The notes under the pieces: generated by a model | What the model was told of the DNA's origin: nothing | What the model saw: only the letters and a program-made list of their open reading frames with translations | Database searches by the model: none | Shown: positions 42,493 through 52,546 of the stretch, piece by piece | How the letters are laid out: each line of letters starts with the position of its first letter | How positions within the stretch are numbered: position 1 is the first letter of the stretch | DNA from: Cytobacillus dafuensis | Lineage (GTDB): Bacteria > Bacillota > Bacilli > Bacillales > Cytobacillaceae | Direction of reading: 5' to 3' | NCBI RefSeq assembly: GCF_007995155.1 | Contig: NZ_CP042593.1 | Location: 4,134,001 to 4,198,000, forward strand | Length of the DNA stretch: 64,000 bases | Position numbers and translations under genes: made by a program

Positions 42493-43134
42493 TTACTCTG
42501 CCTCAGATACGACTGTAAAGCGCTCGTTAATGTGCTTCGAATTTTCAATTTCGTCAACTACAGCAATAGCATAATCCGCATAGCTAACATAGCTATTACC
42601 CTTAGCATTTACAATGAGGTTGTTTTTTCCTTTTTGATACGCCCCCGTTCTTTTTCCTTCTGGGTTAAAGAAGGCCGCTGGGCTAAGGAAGGTCCACTTA
42701 ATTTCAGTCGTTTTTTGAAGGTCCTGCAGGTTTTTACCTTGATTAAATGCTGTTGCAAAATACTCTTTAGGGAATTCTGGCGTATCTATTAAACGAGTTG
42801 TTTTGCCTTCATCAACAAATAGGCTTCCCGCTCCTCCGACGACGAATAATCTTGTTTCAGGAGCACCCTTTAGAGCTTCAATTAAAGTTCTTCCAACTTC
42901 CACATGAAGATCCTCTTTTCCCGGAGCTGCACCAAAAGCATTGACTACTGTATCAAATTGTTTTAAATCTTCTGCCTTTAATTCTAACACATCTTTTTCA
43001 AGAACAGATACAGTTGTATCCGTTACTTTTGAAGCATTTCTCACAATACCTGTAACTTCATGACCTCTATCCAAAGCTTCTTTTAAAATAAAGCTACCTG
43101 CTTTTCCTGTTGCTCCGATTACTCCTATTTTCAT
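42493..43134 (-). CDS. NAD(P)-binding oxidoreductase, YwnB-like
   Basis: 213 residues. An atypical SDR Rossmann fold is seen: GATGKAGSFI near residue 7, VNAFGAAPGKED in the middle, and FLSPAAFFNPEGKRTGAY later, as in YwnB/NmrA-like reductases. It probably binds NAD(P)H in the cytoplasm; the substrate is unknown. It is divergent in function but close to the Rrf2 regulator gene upstream (125 bases between coding ends), the same neighbours as ywnA-ywnB in B. subtilis. Confidence 0.82.
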   Translation of the reverse strand: MKIGVIGATGKAGSFILKEALDRGHEVTGIVRNASKVTDTTVSVLEKDVLELKAEDLKQFDTVVNAFGAAPGKEDLHVEVGRTLIEALKGAPETRLFVVGGAGSLFVDEGKTTRLIDTPEFPKEYFATAFNQGKNLQDLQKTTEIKWTFLSPAAFFNPEGKRTGAYQKGKNNLIVNAKGNSYVSYADYAIAVVDEIENSKHINERFTVVSEAE

Positions 43135-43210
43135 TTAAAAAACCTCCTAGTTTTTATTTTCACGGCATGATGAGATGACATACATTTTTACTTCCTTATT
43201 TTCACCCATT

Positions 43211-43233
43211 GTAATTGTAACAGTTACAATTAC
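43211..43233. promoter_or_regulatory. Perfect 23-bp palindrome, candidate Rrf2 operator
   Basis: GTAATTGTAAC, one central base, GTTACAATTAC. It lies upstream of the ywnB-like gene. Half-site GTAAC/GTTAC is echoed by the inverted repeat upstream of the Rrf2 gene. Confidence 0.7.
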
Positions 43234-43259
43234 AACAAAAATAAAAAAAATTAGATGCT

Positions 43260-43688
43260 TTATCCAATTTTTTTATTTAAAAACGTGACGATGTCCTCCA
43301 TCGTTACTTCTTTAAGTACTAATTCCATAGCCTCTTGAGCTTTCATTAAAATCAATTCTAGCACGGATTGAATGTTAGCTCCGACAGGACAGCTAGGATT
43401 TGGGTGGTCATGGAATTGGAATAACTCGCCTTCTTCAACAACCTCGACTGCATGATATACATCAAGAAGGGTAATTTCATTTAAAGGTTTTTGAATCTCA
43501 GCTCCGCCTGTTCCTCTGCGAACTTGAATTAATCCTGCTTTTTTAAGCATACCCATCACTCGCCGAATAACGACCGGATTTGTATTCACGCTCCCCGCAA
43601 TCCATTCAGACGTACAAAGTGTACTCTTTTCAAAGTTTACGAGAGATAAAATATGGACAGCTACAGTAAACCGGCTGCTGATTTTCAT
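43260..43688 (-). CDS. Rrf2 family regulator, YwnA-like
   Basis: 142 residues from the ATG at 43688; the frame continues upstream but the family begins at MKISSRFTVAVHILSL. The winged helix spans about residues 5-65 (TSEWIAGSVNTNPVVIRRVMGMLKKAGLIQVRRGTGG). Only one Cys, in NPSCPVG, lies in the region where Fe-S Rrf2 proteins carry three, so it is probably not an Fe-S sensor. It likely represses itself and the ywnB-like gene through the GTAA-type palindromes. Confidence 0.85.
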   Translation of the reverse strand: MKISSRFTVAVHILSLVNFEKSTLCTSEWIAGSVNTNPVVIRRVMGMLKKAGLIQVRRGTGGAEIQKPLNEITLLDVYHAVEVVEEGELFQFHDHPNPSCPVGANIQSVLELILMKAQEAMELVLKEVTMEDIVTFLNKKIG

Positions 43689-43703
43689 ATGCCTTCGCCT
43701 CCT

Positions 43704-43726
43704 GATGTAATCATTATAGTTACATC
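43704..43726. promoter_or_regulatory. Second candidate Rrf2 operator
   Basis: GATGTAA, nine bases, TTACATC. It sits directly upstream of the Rrf2 gene's ribosome binding site. Confidence 0.5.
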
Positions 43727-43765
43727 GTACACTAAGTGTCAAGATAAAAACCCAATAAAACTTAA

Positions 43766-43806
43766 AACACCAAAACGACTAGTTTATTATGTCGTTTTGG
43801 TGTTTC
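43766..43806. terminator. Terminator of the VOC gene
   Basis: AACACCAAAACGAC and GTCGTTTTGGTGTT form a long stem next to the VOC gene stop at 43816. Confidence 0.75.
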
Positions 43807-43815
43807 ATTTTTAGA

Positions 43816-44196
43816 TCATTTTTTTTCCATAACGGCAAAGTAATTTTCCTCATTATCAGCAAAGTTAAATACTCTGCCAGAAGGCATATTGACAATTTCC
43901 CCGACTTTAATATTTTTATCTGTGAAATCTTTATATAATTCATCGAGGTTTTCTGAGTAAAACATTAACGACGGTGTACCAAGATTTAATTCAGGAGACA
44001 TCTTAGCAATTAATTCCTTATTGTGGAGAACAATACTTGTTTCTGCATCCTTTGTTGGAGCAATTTCAATCCATCTCATTCCTTGGCCAGTATCTACTTC
44101 AGAAACTACAATAAAACCAAACTTTTCTGTCCAAAACTTCACTGTCTCATCTTGGTTATTTACATAGAGCATAATTTGACCAACTTTATTAATCAT
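43816..44196 (-). CDS. VOC (glyoxalase/bleomycin resistance) family protein
   Basis: 126 residues from the ATG at 44196, preceded by GGGAGATG; upstream codons lack a site. It shows the two beta-alpha-beta-beta-beta halves of the VOC fold (VGQIMLYVNNQDETVKFWTEKFGF and PSLMFYSENLDELYKDFTDKNIKVG, ending with NFADNEENYFAVME). Family members are metal-dependent lyases, dioxygenases or antibiotic-binding proteins. The specific role is unknown. Confidence 0.82.
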   Translation of the reverse strand: MINKVGQIMLYVNNQDETVKFWTEKFGFIVVSEVDTGQGMRWIEIAPTKDAETSIVLHNKELIAKMSPELNLGTPSLMFYSENLDELYKDFTDKNIKVGEIVNMPSGRVFNFADNEENYFAVMEKK

Positions 44197-44350
44197 TTTC
44201 TCATCTCCCTTTCTGCTAAGACAGGCAATATTAATATTTTGTTCCTTTGTAAATTTCATTATACTTTGATAGATTTTATTATCATACTATTAGTTCTCGA
44301 CAAAAATAATAAAACAATTAATATCGATTTCATCTTCCTTTTTTTGAATC

Positions 44351-44776
44351 TTAATCACCAAATGCAAAAATTAGTTCTGTCTCACAAACTAATTCTCCAT
44401 CAACAGTAGCAATACCTTTCCCTTTCCCAACAGGTCCTTTTAAACGAGTGATTTCTACCGCGAGACGGAGTTGGTCTCCAGGTTTTACTTGACGTTTAAA
44501 ACGACATTTATCAATGCCTGCTAAAAGCCCTAGTCTCCCTTGATTTCCTTCTTTTGTTAACATCACCACTGCACTTACTTGAGCTAATGCCTCTACAATT
44601 AGTACTCCTGGCATAACTGGGTAATCGGGGAAGTGCCCATTAAAAAAACCTTCATTTGCTGTCACATTTTTTATACCAACTGCACTTTTCCCCTCTTCTA
44701 ATTCCAGAATCCTATCTACTAAAAGAAAAGGGTAGCGATGTCTTATAATTTCTTTTATTTTTTGAGTATCGAACAA
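44351..44776 (-). CDS. fabZ: 3-hydroxyacyl-ACP dehydratase FabZ
   Basis: 141 residues, full length for FabZ. The catalytic motif is in [24 protein letters not shown], with the His and the Glu. The N-terminal [27 protein letters not shown] and the [14 protein letters not shown] region are typical. It dehydrates 3-hydroxyacyl-ACP in fatty acid elongation in the cytoplasm. It stands apart from other fatty-acid genes here, as fabZ often does in Bacillus. Confidence 0.93.
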   Translation of the reverse strand: MFDTQKIKEIIRHRYPFLLVDRILELEEGKSAVGIKNVTANEGFFNGHFPDYPVMPGVLIVEALAQVSAVVMLTKEGNQGRLGLLAGIDKCRFKRQVKPGDQLRLAVEITRLKGPVGKGKGIATVDGELVCETELIFAFGD

Positions 44777-44925
44777 ATTGAAGCCTCCATTTCAAATATC
44801 TGTATAGTCGCTTTAGATTTCTTCTTGCTTTCCATTATATCAATTGGTGTTAGTACCTGATAATAAAAACTTAGTGGATTTTGTAAAGTGGCAAAAATAA
44901 GGACTTTTAGTAATATACATACACT

Positions 44926-46041
44926 TTATGTACTTAACAGATTCGCTATTATTTCAGATGGTTCTTTCGATTGAATTTTAGAGTGAAAGCTCTCTACTTT
45001 CATTTGATATTGTTTCATTTCATTTTGATCTTGGAGAATGGCTAGTACTTGCCTCTGAACTTCCTGCTTATTTAGGTGATAAACCAAACCCATTTCTGTT
45101 AGCTGCTGAAGGTTAATTTCTTCTTGACCAGGCAAAGCGTTAAAGATAAAAATCGGCTTTCGTTTAAAAAGGCTTTCGCTTATTGTCACTCCACCTGGCT
45201 TCGTTATAATGCCATCGATTTGATCATATAGTTCATTCATTTTCTCCCTGCAATCTATATACGAAAACGGAATAAGAAAGCTTTTTTGCAGGCCATTAAT
45301 CTTTTCAAATAATTTCTTATTTTTCCCGCATAGTATATAAAACTGAATTTGTTTACAAGGTTCTGCCCCATTGATTTGTTGAACTAATTCCTCGATTGCA
45401 CCAACCCCTAGATTTCCTCCAGAAATTAAAACAGAAAGTTTGGACTGTATTGAAGCTCCTTTTGTATATTTCTCCTTTTTAATTTTCGGATGTATCGGGA
45501 TTCCTGTCATAAATATCTGATCGTCACTTACTCCCTTTTTATTCAAAAACTCTTTCATAGGCTGTGATGATACAAAATGAAAGTCAATATGCTCCACTCC
45601 CCAAAAACGATGGATAAAATAATCTGTGTACACATTCATGACCGGAACTCTTAGTTCTTTTTTCGCTTTCAAGTAATTTAACATATAAGCTGGTAAAGCA
45701 TGAGTGCATACAATTAGATCCGGCTGTTTTTCCTTAATTAGCTTTTTCATAAAAGAAAGAAATAATAATTCATACGTCCAATACCGCTTATTTTTTTCTC
45801 TATTTCTGTAGACTGAGTTTCGGTAGATAAAATTATATAAACTGGGGTATGAATGGATCCAATTCAAATAAATCTTCGAAACGATTGACTCCATTTTCCC
45901 ATAACTATATGCAAGAATATCGACCGTATCACATTTTATATTTGGGTTAATTTGTAGAATTCCTTCCAGTAATGCATTTGCAGCCTGATGATGGCCAGAT
46001 GGAATTTGTAAAAAAGGTAAAAACAGGACTTTCTTTTTCAT
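44926..46041 (-). CDS. MGDG synthase-like glycosyltransferase (UgtP/YkoN type)
   Basis: 371 residues. The N-terminal MGDG_synth domain has SGHHQAANALLEGILQINP near residue 15 and the catalytic-region pattern THALPAYMLNYLKAKK. The C-terminal GT-B donor-binding part includes ISGGNLGVGAIEELVQQ and TKPGGVTISESLFKRKP. Enzymes of this family transfer sugar from UDP-glucose or UDP-galactose to diacylglycerol, or are uncharacterised paralogues such as YkoN. It is divergent from a phosphoesterase gene, the neighbourhood seen for ykoN/ykoQ. Confidence 0.83.
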   Translation of the reverse strand: MKKKVLFLPFLQIPSGHHQAANALLEGILQINPNIKCDTVDILAYSYGKMESIVSKIYLNWIHSYPSLYNFIYRNSVYRNREKNKRYWTYELLFLSFMKKLIKEKQPDLIVCTHALPAYMLNYLKAKKELRVPVMNVYTDYFIHRFWGVEHIDFHFVSSQPMKEFLNKKGVSDDQIFMTGIPIHPKIKKEKYTKGASIQSKLSVLISGGNLGVGAIEELVQQINGAEPCKQIQFYILCGKNKKLFEKINGLQKSFLIPFSYIDCREKMNELYDQIDGIITKPGGVTISESLFKRKPIFIFNALPGQEEINLQQLTEMGLVYHLNKQEVQRQVLAILQDQNEMKQYQMKVESFHSKIQSKEPSEIIANLLST

Positions 46042-46182
46042 ATGGCATCTCTCCCAAAACCCTTGATTTGTTTTTAGACCTGACTCTTAGGAATATTCAC
46101 CCATGGGACTCATACCATCTATTACTTGTAAAAAAGGAAAAGTAATTCATGTATAATTTTTAATATGAAAGGAGTGATAACT

Positions 46183-47016
46183 TTGAAAATATTCTTATTT
46201 ACAGCGTTAATCATACTTTTGTATTTTTTAATAAAAAAAGCCTTCACAAACACGAAGGATATCGTCATAAATAAAATTAAAATTAACGGACATGGTCCGA
46301 AATTAAATATTCTGCAACTTTCAGATTTGCATCTTGAACATATATCTATCTCCCCTAATGAGCTTTATGAAAAGCTGAAAGAAGAAGCTATCGATTTAAT
46401 TGCGATTACGGGAGATTTTCTTGACCGTAAACGTACGATTCCAAAGCTCGTTCCATATTTAAAGGTACTGAATCAATTAAATTCAAAATATGGAATGTAT
46501 GCCGTTCTTGGCAATCATGACTATGTTCTACGTGATCAAAACTTAAAATGTTTAACAGATACAATTGAACGATATAACTGCAAGGTTCTACAAAATAAAA
46601 ATGAAGTGATCCATGTTAATGGAAATCCCGTTAATATTATCGGTATCGATGACTTTAGCACAAATCGAAGCAATCTTGAGACTTCTTACGATGGAATTAA
46701 ACCGGGAACAAACCTAGTATTAACCCATGACCCTAATATTGTTCTGCATATGAAAAAGTATCATTTTGATTATTTGCTTGCTGGCCATTTCCATGGTGGA
46801 CAAATCTGTTATCCAAAAGCGTATCACCTTGCAAAAATGGGAAAGCTTGCAAGAATGAATATTATTAAAGGATTCCATATGCAGGATGGAAAACCTTTCT
46901 ATATTAATGAGGGCCTTGGCCAAACGGGTATTAATATCCGTGTTGGGAGCAGGCCTGAAATTACTTTACACGAGCTTTCATTGGCAGTTGCCCATAATAA
47001 AGCATCAATAATTTAA
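46183..47016 (+). CDS. Membrane-anchored metallophosphoesterase (YkoQ-like)
   Basis: 277 residues from TTG at 46183, which has AAAGGAG at ideal spacing; an ATG at 46165 lacks a site. One N-terminal helix anchors it. The calcineurin-like metal motifs are LSDLHLE, ITGDFLDR, GNHDY, and HFHGGQ. Relatives such as YkoQ and LpxH-like enzymes hydrolyse phosphodiester or lipid pyrophosphate substrates; the substrate here is unknown. Confidence 0.85.
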   Translation: MKIFLFTALIILLYFLIKKAFTNTKDIVINKIKINGHGPKLNILQLSDLHLEHISISPNELYEKLKEEAIDLIAITGDFLDRKRTIPKLVPYLKVLNQLNSKYGMYAVLGNHDYVLRDQNLKCLTDTIERYNCKVLQNKNEVIHVNGNPVNIIGIDDFSTNRSNLETSYDGIKPGTNLVLTHDPNIVLHMKKYHFDYLLAGHFHGGQICYPKAYHLAKMGKLARMNIIKGFHMQDGKPFYINEGLGQTGINIRVGSRPEITLHELSLAVAHNKASII

Positions 47017-47308
47017 GAAAAGCTGATCATTTCTTGACAGCTTTTTTTTGATTCTGTTAAAAGTTTTTTGTCGAAATTGCCTATAGGATTATTTTTATCG
47101 GAGTGTGAAAAATTATTTGTGGAAAAATTACACTGAATATAGAAGGCTGGAAAATGAACAACCAGATTGTCATTTGGTATATTAACTAGCATTTAAGAAC
47201 AGATTGGAAACAATAATACTTTTTCTATAACAAAAATTGGTTGCATGTTTCTATTCACTTTTCAACATCCTATATCTTGTTAAGCCAATTAATGAGGAGG
47301 AGTCTTAA

Positions 47309-47512
47309 ATGACAGTCATTACAAACTTAAAACAAACGATTTCAGGGTTAAAAAGTGCACAAGCAAGCTTGGAGGGTTTTGCGCTTGACACTGACAATCA
47401 ACAGGCAAAGCAACTATATCAAAGTACATCTCAACAAACTCAACTTATTGTTGACCAACTAAATACACGACTTCAGGAAGTTGAACAAGAAGAACCACAA
47501 TACAAGCAATAA
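47309..47512 (+). CDS. DUF1657 family small protein
   Basis: 67 residues, cytoplasmic, helical and rich in Gln. It starts MTVITNLKQTISGLKSAQAS, the usual DUF1657 N-terminus. GAGGAGGAG lies upstream. Members often accompany spoVA-type sporulation genes, but none is adjacent here. Confidence 0.82.
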   Translation: MTVITNLKQTISGLKSAQASLEGFALDTDNQQAKQLYQSTSQQTQLIVDQLNTRLQEVEQEEPQYKQ

Positions 47513-47559
47513 TTTCAAGTAAGTTAAAAAGAATTATTTTGTAATTAGAATTTAATTCA

Positions 47560-47601
47560 AAAAAAGTAGGCGTTACCTTTTGAAGGAACGCCTACTTTAA
47601 T
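47560..47601. terminator. Bidirectional terminator
   Basis: AAAGTAGGCGTTACCTT and its near complement AAGGAACGCCTACTTT form a stem between two convergent genes. Confidence 0.8.
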
Positions 47602-47643
47602 GATTATTCTACAAAGATGTGATTGGTGTTTCTGTAATAAGTC

Positions 47644-48240
47644 TTATTTTGCAAATCTATGATTACCAATAGTTATGGTCGTTTGTGTTGAAAAAATCCA
47701 ATCACTTGTTGACGTCTTAGGATTATAAAAATATAAGGAGCCTTTTCCTTGCCCTCTAAACGCTAGTGCTTCTACTACAGCTTTTTTTGAAGCATTGTCC
47801 GCAGGTTGATTGATCGTTCCATTTTGAACTGGTTCAAATGCGTAATGACCGCTAACTTTTTCATAAATAACGTCTTTCACTGTATTTGGAAAGTCTGCAC
47901 TGTCAACTCTATTTAAAATTACTGTTGCGACAGCCACTTTTCCTGCGTAAGGCTCTCCCTTCGCTTCAGCATGTACAAGACGAGCCATTAAATCTTTATC
48001 CGCTTCTGATATTTTCGTAGTTGGGATAAGGAGCTTTTCCCCAGGATATAGCATTTCACTAGACCTATTATTTTCTTTCATTAACTCTAGGACTGAAACC
48101 CCGTATTTTTTACCAATATTCCAGTAGGTTTCCCCATTATGTACAAAATGAGTGTTCGCTGCTGCTTCAGATCGAGAAGTAAATCCAAAAATTGAAAATG
48201 ATAGAGTAGACACAATTAATAGTTTCTTCCATTTTTTCAT
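47644..48240 (-). CDS. SleB/CwlJ-type cell wall hydrolase with LysM
   Basis: 198 residues. A signal peptide (about 1-27, ending SEAAA) is followed by one LysM motif (THFVHNGETYWNIGKKYGVSVLELMKENN, 30-72). The Hydrolase_2 domain follows (LMARLVHAEAKGEPYAGKVAVATVILNRV to the C-terminus) with the catalytic Glu in HAEAKGE. Such proteins cut spore cortex or vegetative peptidoglycan outside the membrane. Size and layout fit YkvT-like proteins rather than SleB itself. Confidence 0.87.
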   Translation of the reverse strand: MKKWKKLLIVSTLSFSIFGFTSRSEAAANTHFVHNGETYWNIGKKYGVSVLELMKENNRSSEMLYPGEKLLIPTTKISEADKDLMARLVHAEAKGEPYAGKVAVATVILNRVDSADFPNTVKDVIYEKVSGHYAFEPVQNGTINQPADNASKKAVVEALAFRGQGKGSLYFYNPKTSTSDWIFSTQTTITIGNHRFAK

Positions 48241-48476
48241 GGTTGTTAGCCTCCTATTGCCTCAGATAATGATTTATTAGTAGGTTAACAGATGTAATAT
48301 TGTGAAACATGATCCAAAATATGGAATCTAAATAAAGGATAGACATATGCTCATCACTACTACCACGAGCATTACCGTAGCAAAATATGGATACATTTTA
48401 TTTTATACAGCATTTAACTATCACTGCATAATTTGGATCATTTATGACATACATTTCGTGTTTGTAACAGTGTTTT

Positions 48477-49013
48477 TTATCTTTTCCCATTGATTTGATT
48501 CTTTGAAAAACCAGTTATATAGAAACACGCTGACATGGCAATAAAGGAAATAAACGAAGCAAAAATTAAACCAATGAATGCCATAAATGTATCATGCTCA
48601 GGTGTACTAGGCTCAAGAGTCATAATCAAATAAATGCACACAAGCAGAAGAAGTAAATAAAAACTGCTGCCGATTGAACCCATGATCAATTGCTCCTTTT
48701 TGCCCTTAGATCCTGAATTATGAATAACAATCCACAAATAGATGCTTAATAATGCTGCCAAAAGCATGATAAATATATGTAGATACGGAATATTTAGTAA
48801 GCCTAAAACATAAATGGCTCCAATAGCGAGAGCAAATAATAAAGCATTTAGGAAAAATAAAAAGATGCCGCTACTCCATTCATTTTGAAACCATTTTAAG
48901 TTTGATAACCTCTGCACCAATCTATTATTTGTTCCAACCAAACGGACAAGCCGTTGTTTATTTAGCAAGAGAAAAATCACAAAAAGAAATCCAAATAGCA
49001 TTAAAAAGGTCAT
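48477..49013 (-). CDS. Hypothetical membrane protein
   Basis: 178 residues with five hydrophobic helices (about 2-17, 50-72, 77-97, 112-132 and 143-167). AAGGAG precedes the ATG. I do not recognise a family. It follows the HAAS/PadR pair on the same strand with a 75-base gap and may belong to their operon. Confidence 0.7.
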   Translation of the reverse strand: MTFLMLFGFLFVIFLLLNKQRLVRLVGTNNRLVQRLSNLKWFQNEWSSGIFLFFLNALLFALAIGAIYVLGLLNIPYLHIFIMLLAALLSIYLWIVIHNSGSKGKKEQLIMGSIGSSFYLLLLLVCIYLIMTLEPSTPEHDTFMAFIGLIFASFISFIAMSACFYITGFSKNQINGKR

Positions 49014-49088
49014 TCATTATTCTCCTTTATCTAATATAATTAATAATACATAGTAATTCTATGTATATATTTAAAAAAGACAGCCTTA

Positions 49089-49730
49089 CTAGAAGGCTTT
49101 GTGTTTTCCAATATAGTACCCCATTTTACTAATTGGAAAGAAAAGCGCGGTCGCTAGAAGACAACCTAATATAAAGGAAGAGCTTAAGATTGAATGAAAC
49201 CATTCTGATGGAAGAGTCCCAAAAAGGGTAAATATCATCAATAACAAATTAGGTATAATGGCAATCTTGATTGTTCCAGCTAAAAATACCTTGCCGCGAA
49301 CTCCAAATTCTTTCCCATATTCATAGCCCATCCAAGCCCAAAAGCCAGTATAGCATCCTAAAATTAGCCAGTTAAGCTGTGATAATACCTGCCAAATGGT
49401 TTGTAAAAATGCAATATTCCATACTTGAGATCCTAAAACAAGGAATAATCCTGCGAAGAAAAATAAGGAGTTTATTAGAATAAAGGCATTTTGAACAATT
49501 CCAGGCGTTCTAGTTGAGACACCCTTAAATTCCTTTGCTATTTGACGAGGAGTACCTAGTTGGCTCATGATTATTGGGATAGCTTCAAATTCAGATACTT
49601 CTTTTTCTTCAAGATCAGCCATCATCTCATCAATATGCATGGACAGTTCAGCTATAATATTTTCATGATCTGGGTGATTTCTAAGCAATCGGGTAATTTC
49701 ATCTAAATATTGTTTTTTCGCTTTAATCAT
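49089..49730 (-). CDS. HAAS-type membrane protein paired with PadR
   Basis: 213 residues. The N-terminal 60 residues are a HAAS-like helical domain ([46 protein letters not shown]). The next part, [14 protein letters not shown], leads to four or five membrane helices (about 85-205). It overlaps the PadR gene by four bases. This is a second PadR module of the same design as 39865-41740. Confidence 0.8.
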   Translation of the reverse strand: MIKAKKQYLDEITRLLRNHPDHENIIAELSMHIDEMMADLEEKEVSEFEAIPIIMSQLGTPRQIAKEFKGVSTRTPGIVQNAFILINSLFFFAGLFLVLGSQVWNIAFLQTIWQVLSQLNWLILGCYTGFWAWMGYEYGKEFGVRGKVFLAGTIKIAIIPNLLLMIFTLFGTLPSEWFHSILSSSFILGCLLATALFFPISKMGYYIGKHKAF

Positions 49731-50056
49731 GATTGTTTACCCAACATTTGATCCATCATTTTTACAAATAGATTCCATTCTTTTGTTTTATGCTGCAACA
49801 TTTTTACGCCTTCTGAAGTAATTTTATAATACTTGCGATCTGGACCTTTTTCTTGCGGTTTCCAGTATGCTTCAATATATCCTTGCTGTTCGAGTTTATG
49901 AAGTGCTGGATATAATGTACCTTCTTTAACTTGTAACGTTTTATCGCTTCTTTCTTCCATTACTTTTACAAGCTCATAACCATACATCGGACGCTCTTCC
50001 AAAAGTTGAAGCAGCAGCAAAGACGTGCTTCCTTTCAATAGCTCTCGATTAAACAT
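49727..50056 (-). CDS. PadR family transcriptional regulator
   Basis: 109 residues. The winged helix reads [53 protein letters not shown] and is followed by the dimerisation helix. It likely autoregulates the operon with the HAAS-type gene. Confidence 0.9.
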   Translation of the reverse strand: MFNRELLKGSTSLLLLQLLEERPMYGYELVKVMEERSDKTLQVKEGTLYPALHKLEQQGYIEAYWKPQEKGPDRKYYKITSEGVKMLQHKTKEWNLFVKMMDQMLGKQS

Positions 50057-50744
50057 GCATACACCTACCTAGTAAACCTATGTAAACAATTTTAGTATGC
50101 TATTTTTTTACAATCATGTCAATAATCATTAGGACTCCAATCGTTTAAATTCTTTATTATTAAAAGTTTGTTGAGATATGCTGACAATATTATAATCCGT
50201 TTTTTGTCCCAATACTCACATAATCTATTTTGAGACCATTTTTTTGAAAGTACAAAGTTGATATTAATCGCTAAAAAACGATTGGAAACACTAAAAGAGA
50301 TGCTTCTAAATTGAATGATCAAATATTTCATTAAAATGCTGTAAATAGCTTTTCATACAATGAAAAGTCACCTGATGTTACAATTGAGCGAAGTGATAAA
50401 TAATTCTATATCATTGGACTTTAATAAGGAAGTTATCTCCAAATTGTTCAAAACCTTATTAATTAATTTTTCACTTAAGACTCCTTATAGACTACTATAT
50501 CCACTCCCTTTTAAACCACTAAATTCTTTTAAAGAGTCATTTTTTATTACCAGATTCAACTTCTTCTTTTTCCCTATATATATTTCATGAAGCAGACAAA
50601 TTTGAACACGACCATCGACTAATGTACTTTTTGGTGCACCTACAAAAACGATCCCTCTAGATTATTATTTTTTTTTGCAAAAAAAGAAACATTCGTTCTT
50701 TTTTATCGTATATAAAGTTATTAAATGAAAGGAGAATATAAAAA
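50057..50744. other. AT-rich intergenic region
   Basis: The first part must hold the PadR promoter. No coding region with a ribosome binding site is convincing on either strand, and no stable hairpin beyond AT-rich stems is seen. Confidence 0.3.
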
Positions 50745-51443
50745 ATGAACACAGTTACCAAAATATTAAAGTGCCATGCAGAAGTGTACGATCCACATAA
50801 ACAAATTATGGAGTCTCTTAGAATTAATAAAAAATTATATGGAATATTAATTCTCATTTTACTTGAAGCCCTTTTGGGTTGGTATTTTATGCATGCGCAA
50901 AAAGATGGATATGCTTTATTAACGCTTTGTTTGTTTATAGTAACGGTAGGAATTAGTTCTTTATTTCATTTCAAGCTTGTCGAAAATTTATATGGAAGTG
51001 TCGAAAATTTAGATAATGAAAGAATGCAACGTTTTTGTCAATCGGTTTTACATAAATCGAATATTAATCTTCTTATAGAAAATGAAAATACTTTAGTAGA
51101 AAGTCTAATTAAAGAAAAGTTAGAAAAAATTCAAAGGCTAGAACAAGCTAAGAAAAATATTTATCTAGGATTGATTACAGTAGTATTGCCTTTATTCATT
51201 ACATTTCTTATAAAAAATCTAGATAACATTGAATTTCTTACCTTAACTATTATGACAATTGGGCTTATCATACTGCTATTTGCGTTTAAAAGTTCATTTA
51301 AAGAGTATACTACTATTTCGAAACTTGAGCATATTAATGAACTTCTTAAAGAGCTTAGATTATCACAAATAGTCGAAAGTCGGATTATACTTACTCAGGC
51401 GAATGAACAAAATGAAAATGAAGAGTTAGATAATAATATTTAA
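50745..51443 (+). CDS. Hypothetical membrane protein with coiled coil
   Basis: 232 residues. AAAGGAG precedes the ATG. Two helices (about 31-50 and 56-76) are followed by a charged helical stretch with coiled-coil character (about 85-140), then two more helices (about 143-160 and 167-185) and a charged tail. The hairpin-coil-hairpin topology is unusual. I do not recognise it. It is AT-rich, like the two genes that follow. Confidence 0.7.
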   Translation: MNTVTKILKCHAEVYDPHKQIMESLRINKKLYGILILILLEALLGWYFMHAQKDGYALLTLCLFIVTVGISSLFHFKLVENLYGSVENLDNERMQRFCQSVLHKSNINLLIENENTLVESLIKEKLEKIQRLEQAKKNIYLGLITVVLPLFITFLIKNLDNIEFLTLTIMTIGLIILLFAFKSSFKEYTTISKLEHINELLKELRLSQIVESRIILTQANEQNENEELDNNI

Positions 51444-51710
51444 TACTATAATGGTCCTTACCTAATTGGAGTAATTTCAGAAGCCTTACAATATAATAAT
51501 ACCTGATATACGGCTGTAAAGTGATTAAGAAAATATTAATATATCAGCTATAGAGTATAAATAGAGTTACGTCAGCTATAGAGAGAAGCGACGTTTGGTT
51601 AAAGTTTAACTGTATATAAAAAAAGCTCAGGCAATTGTAGTGGAGAATTTCACCCAATTAAAAAATGGAATTTCATATAGATTAAAAGATAAAAGAGAAA
51701 GATTTATAAA

Positions 51711-51757
51711 AAAGATACAGACTTTAAAATTATATTTAAATTCTGTATCTTTTTACT
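51711..51757 (+). terminator. Hairpin terminator
   Basis: AAAAGATACAG and CTGTATCTTTT form a stem downstream of the membrane protein gene and about 60 bases before the next gene. Confidence 0.65.
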
Positions 51758-51817
51758 ATTTTAGTTGACTTTTTTAAAAATAAATCTAAAATAATATTTA
51801 AGAATAGGAGGTTTAGT

Positions 51818-52531
51818 ATGATAAGTTTAAATGATTCAATTCTTGGCGAAGTTGTTAATGCGTTAGTTTTAAATGATCCAGAATCACGTGAGCAGTATTT
51901 AATTGCGATTAATAATGAATCTGGAAATGGAGTAGAGAATAGTCGTCACACATATCAATGGGATTATCGTTATAATACAATCGTAAAAATTGCTATGAAA
52001 TATAATTTAGGCTATTCAAAATTAGAACGTGGAAACCTTTGGCAAGCAGTATATTTAATTGGGCCTAATAATGAAATCTATGTATTCTTTAGTTCTAAAA
52101 ACTTACGTTCAATCATTCGTAATGGGAAAGATAATCATTACTTAAATCTACTGAACCTCTTTAATGAAAATCTTGATGATTTAGTACCTGTGGAAGGGCA
52201 AATTTCATTAAATTTAGGAGATAATTGTTCTAATAAATGTAAAGATATTGAGACTTTACAGATGCATGCAAGAGAAGTAGTGAAAATGATGGAAAATCCA
52301 CCTAGTAAGGTAATAGTCATTGCATTTAATAAAACAATTACGAGCACTGCAGAGGCCTTAGTATTTAACACCAAAAATGAAATTGTTTGGACTAAAGATT
52401 TAACATCACTAATTAAAAATGATTATAGATTTGTTCTTAATTCAGATGATGTTGTGGCAGATCAAGAAGAAAGTCGCACAGAAAGAGAATCAAAAAAGAA
52501 ACAAATTGTGCGCTTGAAAAATAATAGATAG
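51818..52531 (+). CDS. Uncharacterised protein upstream of HTH-ImmA
   Basis: 237 residues, soluble, acidic in the middle and very basic at the end (TERESKKKQIVRLKNNR). AGGAGG precedes the ATG. Motifs such as GNLWQAVYLIGPNNEIYVFFSSKNLRSIIRNGKDNHYL suggest a compact alpha/beta domain. The Cys pair in GDNCSNKCKD could bind metal. It may belong to an uncharacterised family found beside ImmA/IrrE genes, but I am not certain. The HTH-ImmA gene follows after 15 bases, so they form an operon. Confidence 0.75.
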   Translation: MISLNDSILGEVVNALVLNDPESREQYLIAINNESGNGVENSRHTYQWDYRYNTIVKIAMKYNLGYSKLERGNLWQAVYLIGPNNEIYVFFSSKNLRSIIRNGKDNHYLNLLNLFNENLDDLVPVEGQISLNLGDNCSNKCKDIETLQMHAREVVKMMENPPSKVIVIAFNKTITSTAEALVFNTKNEIVWTKDLTSLIKNDYRFVLNSDDVVADQEESRTERESKKKQIVRLKNNR

Positions 52532-52546
52532 TTTGGAGATAGTAGT

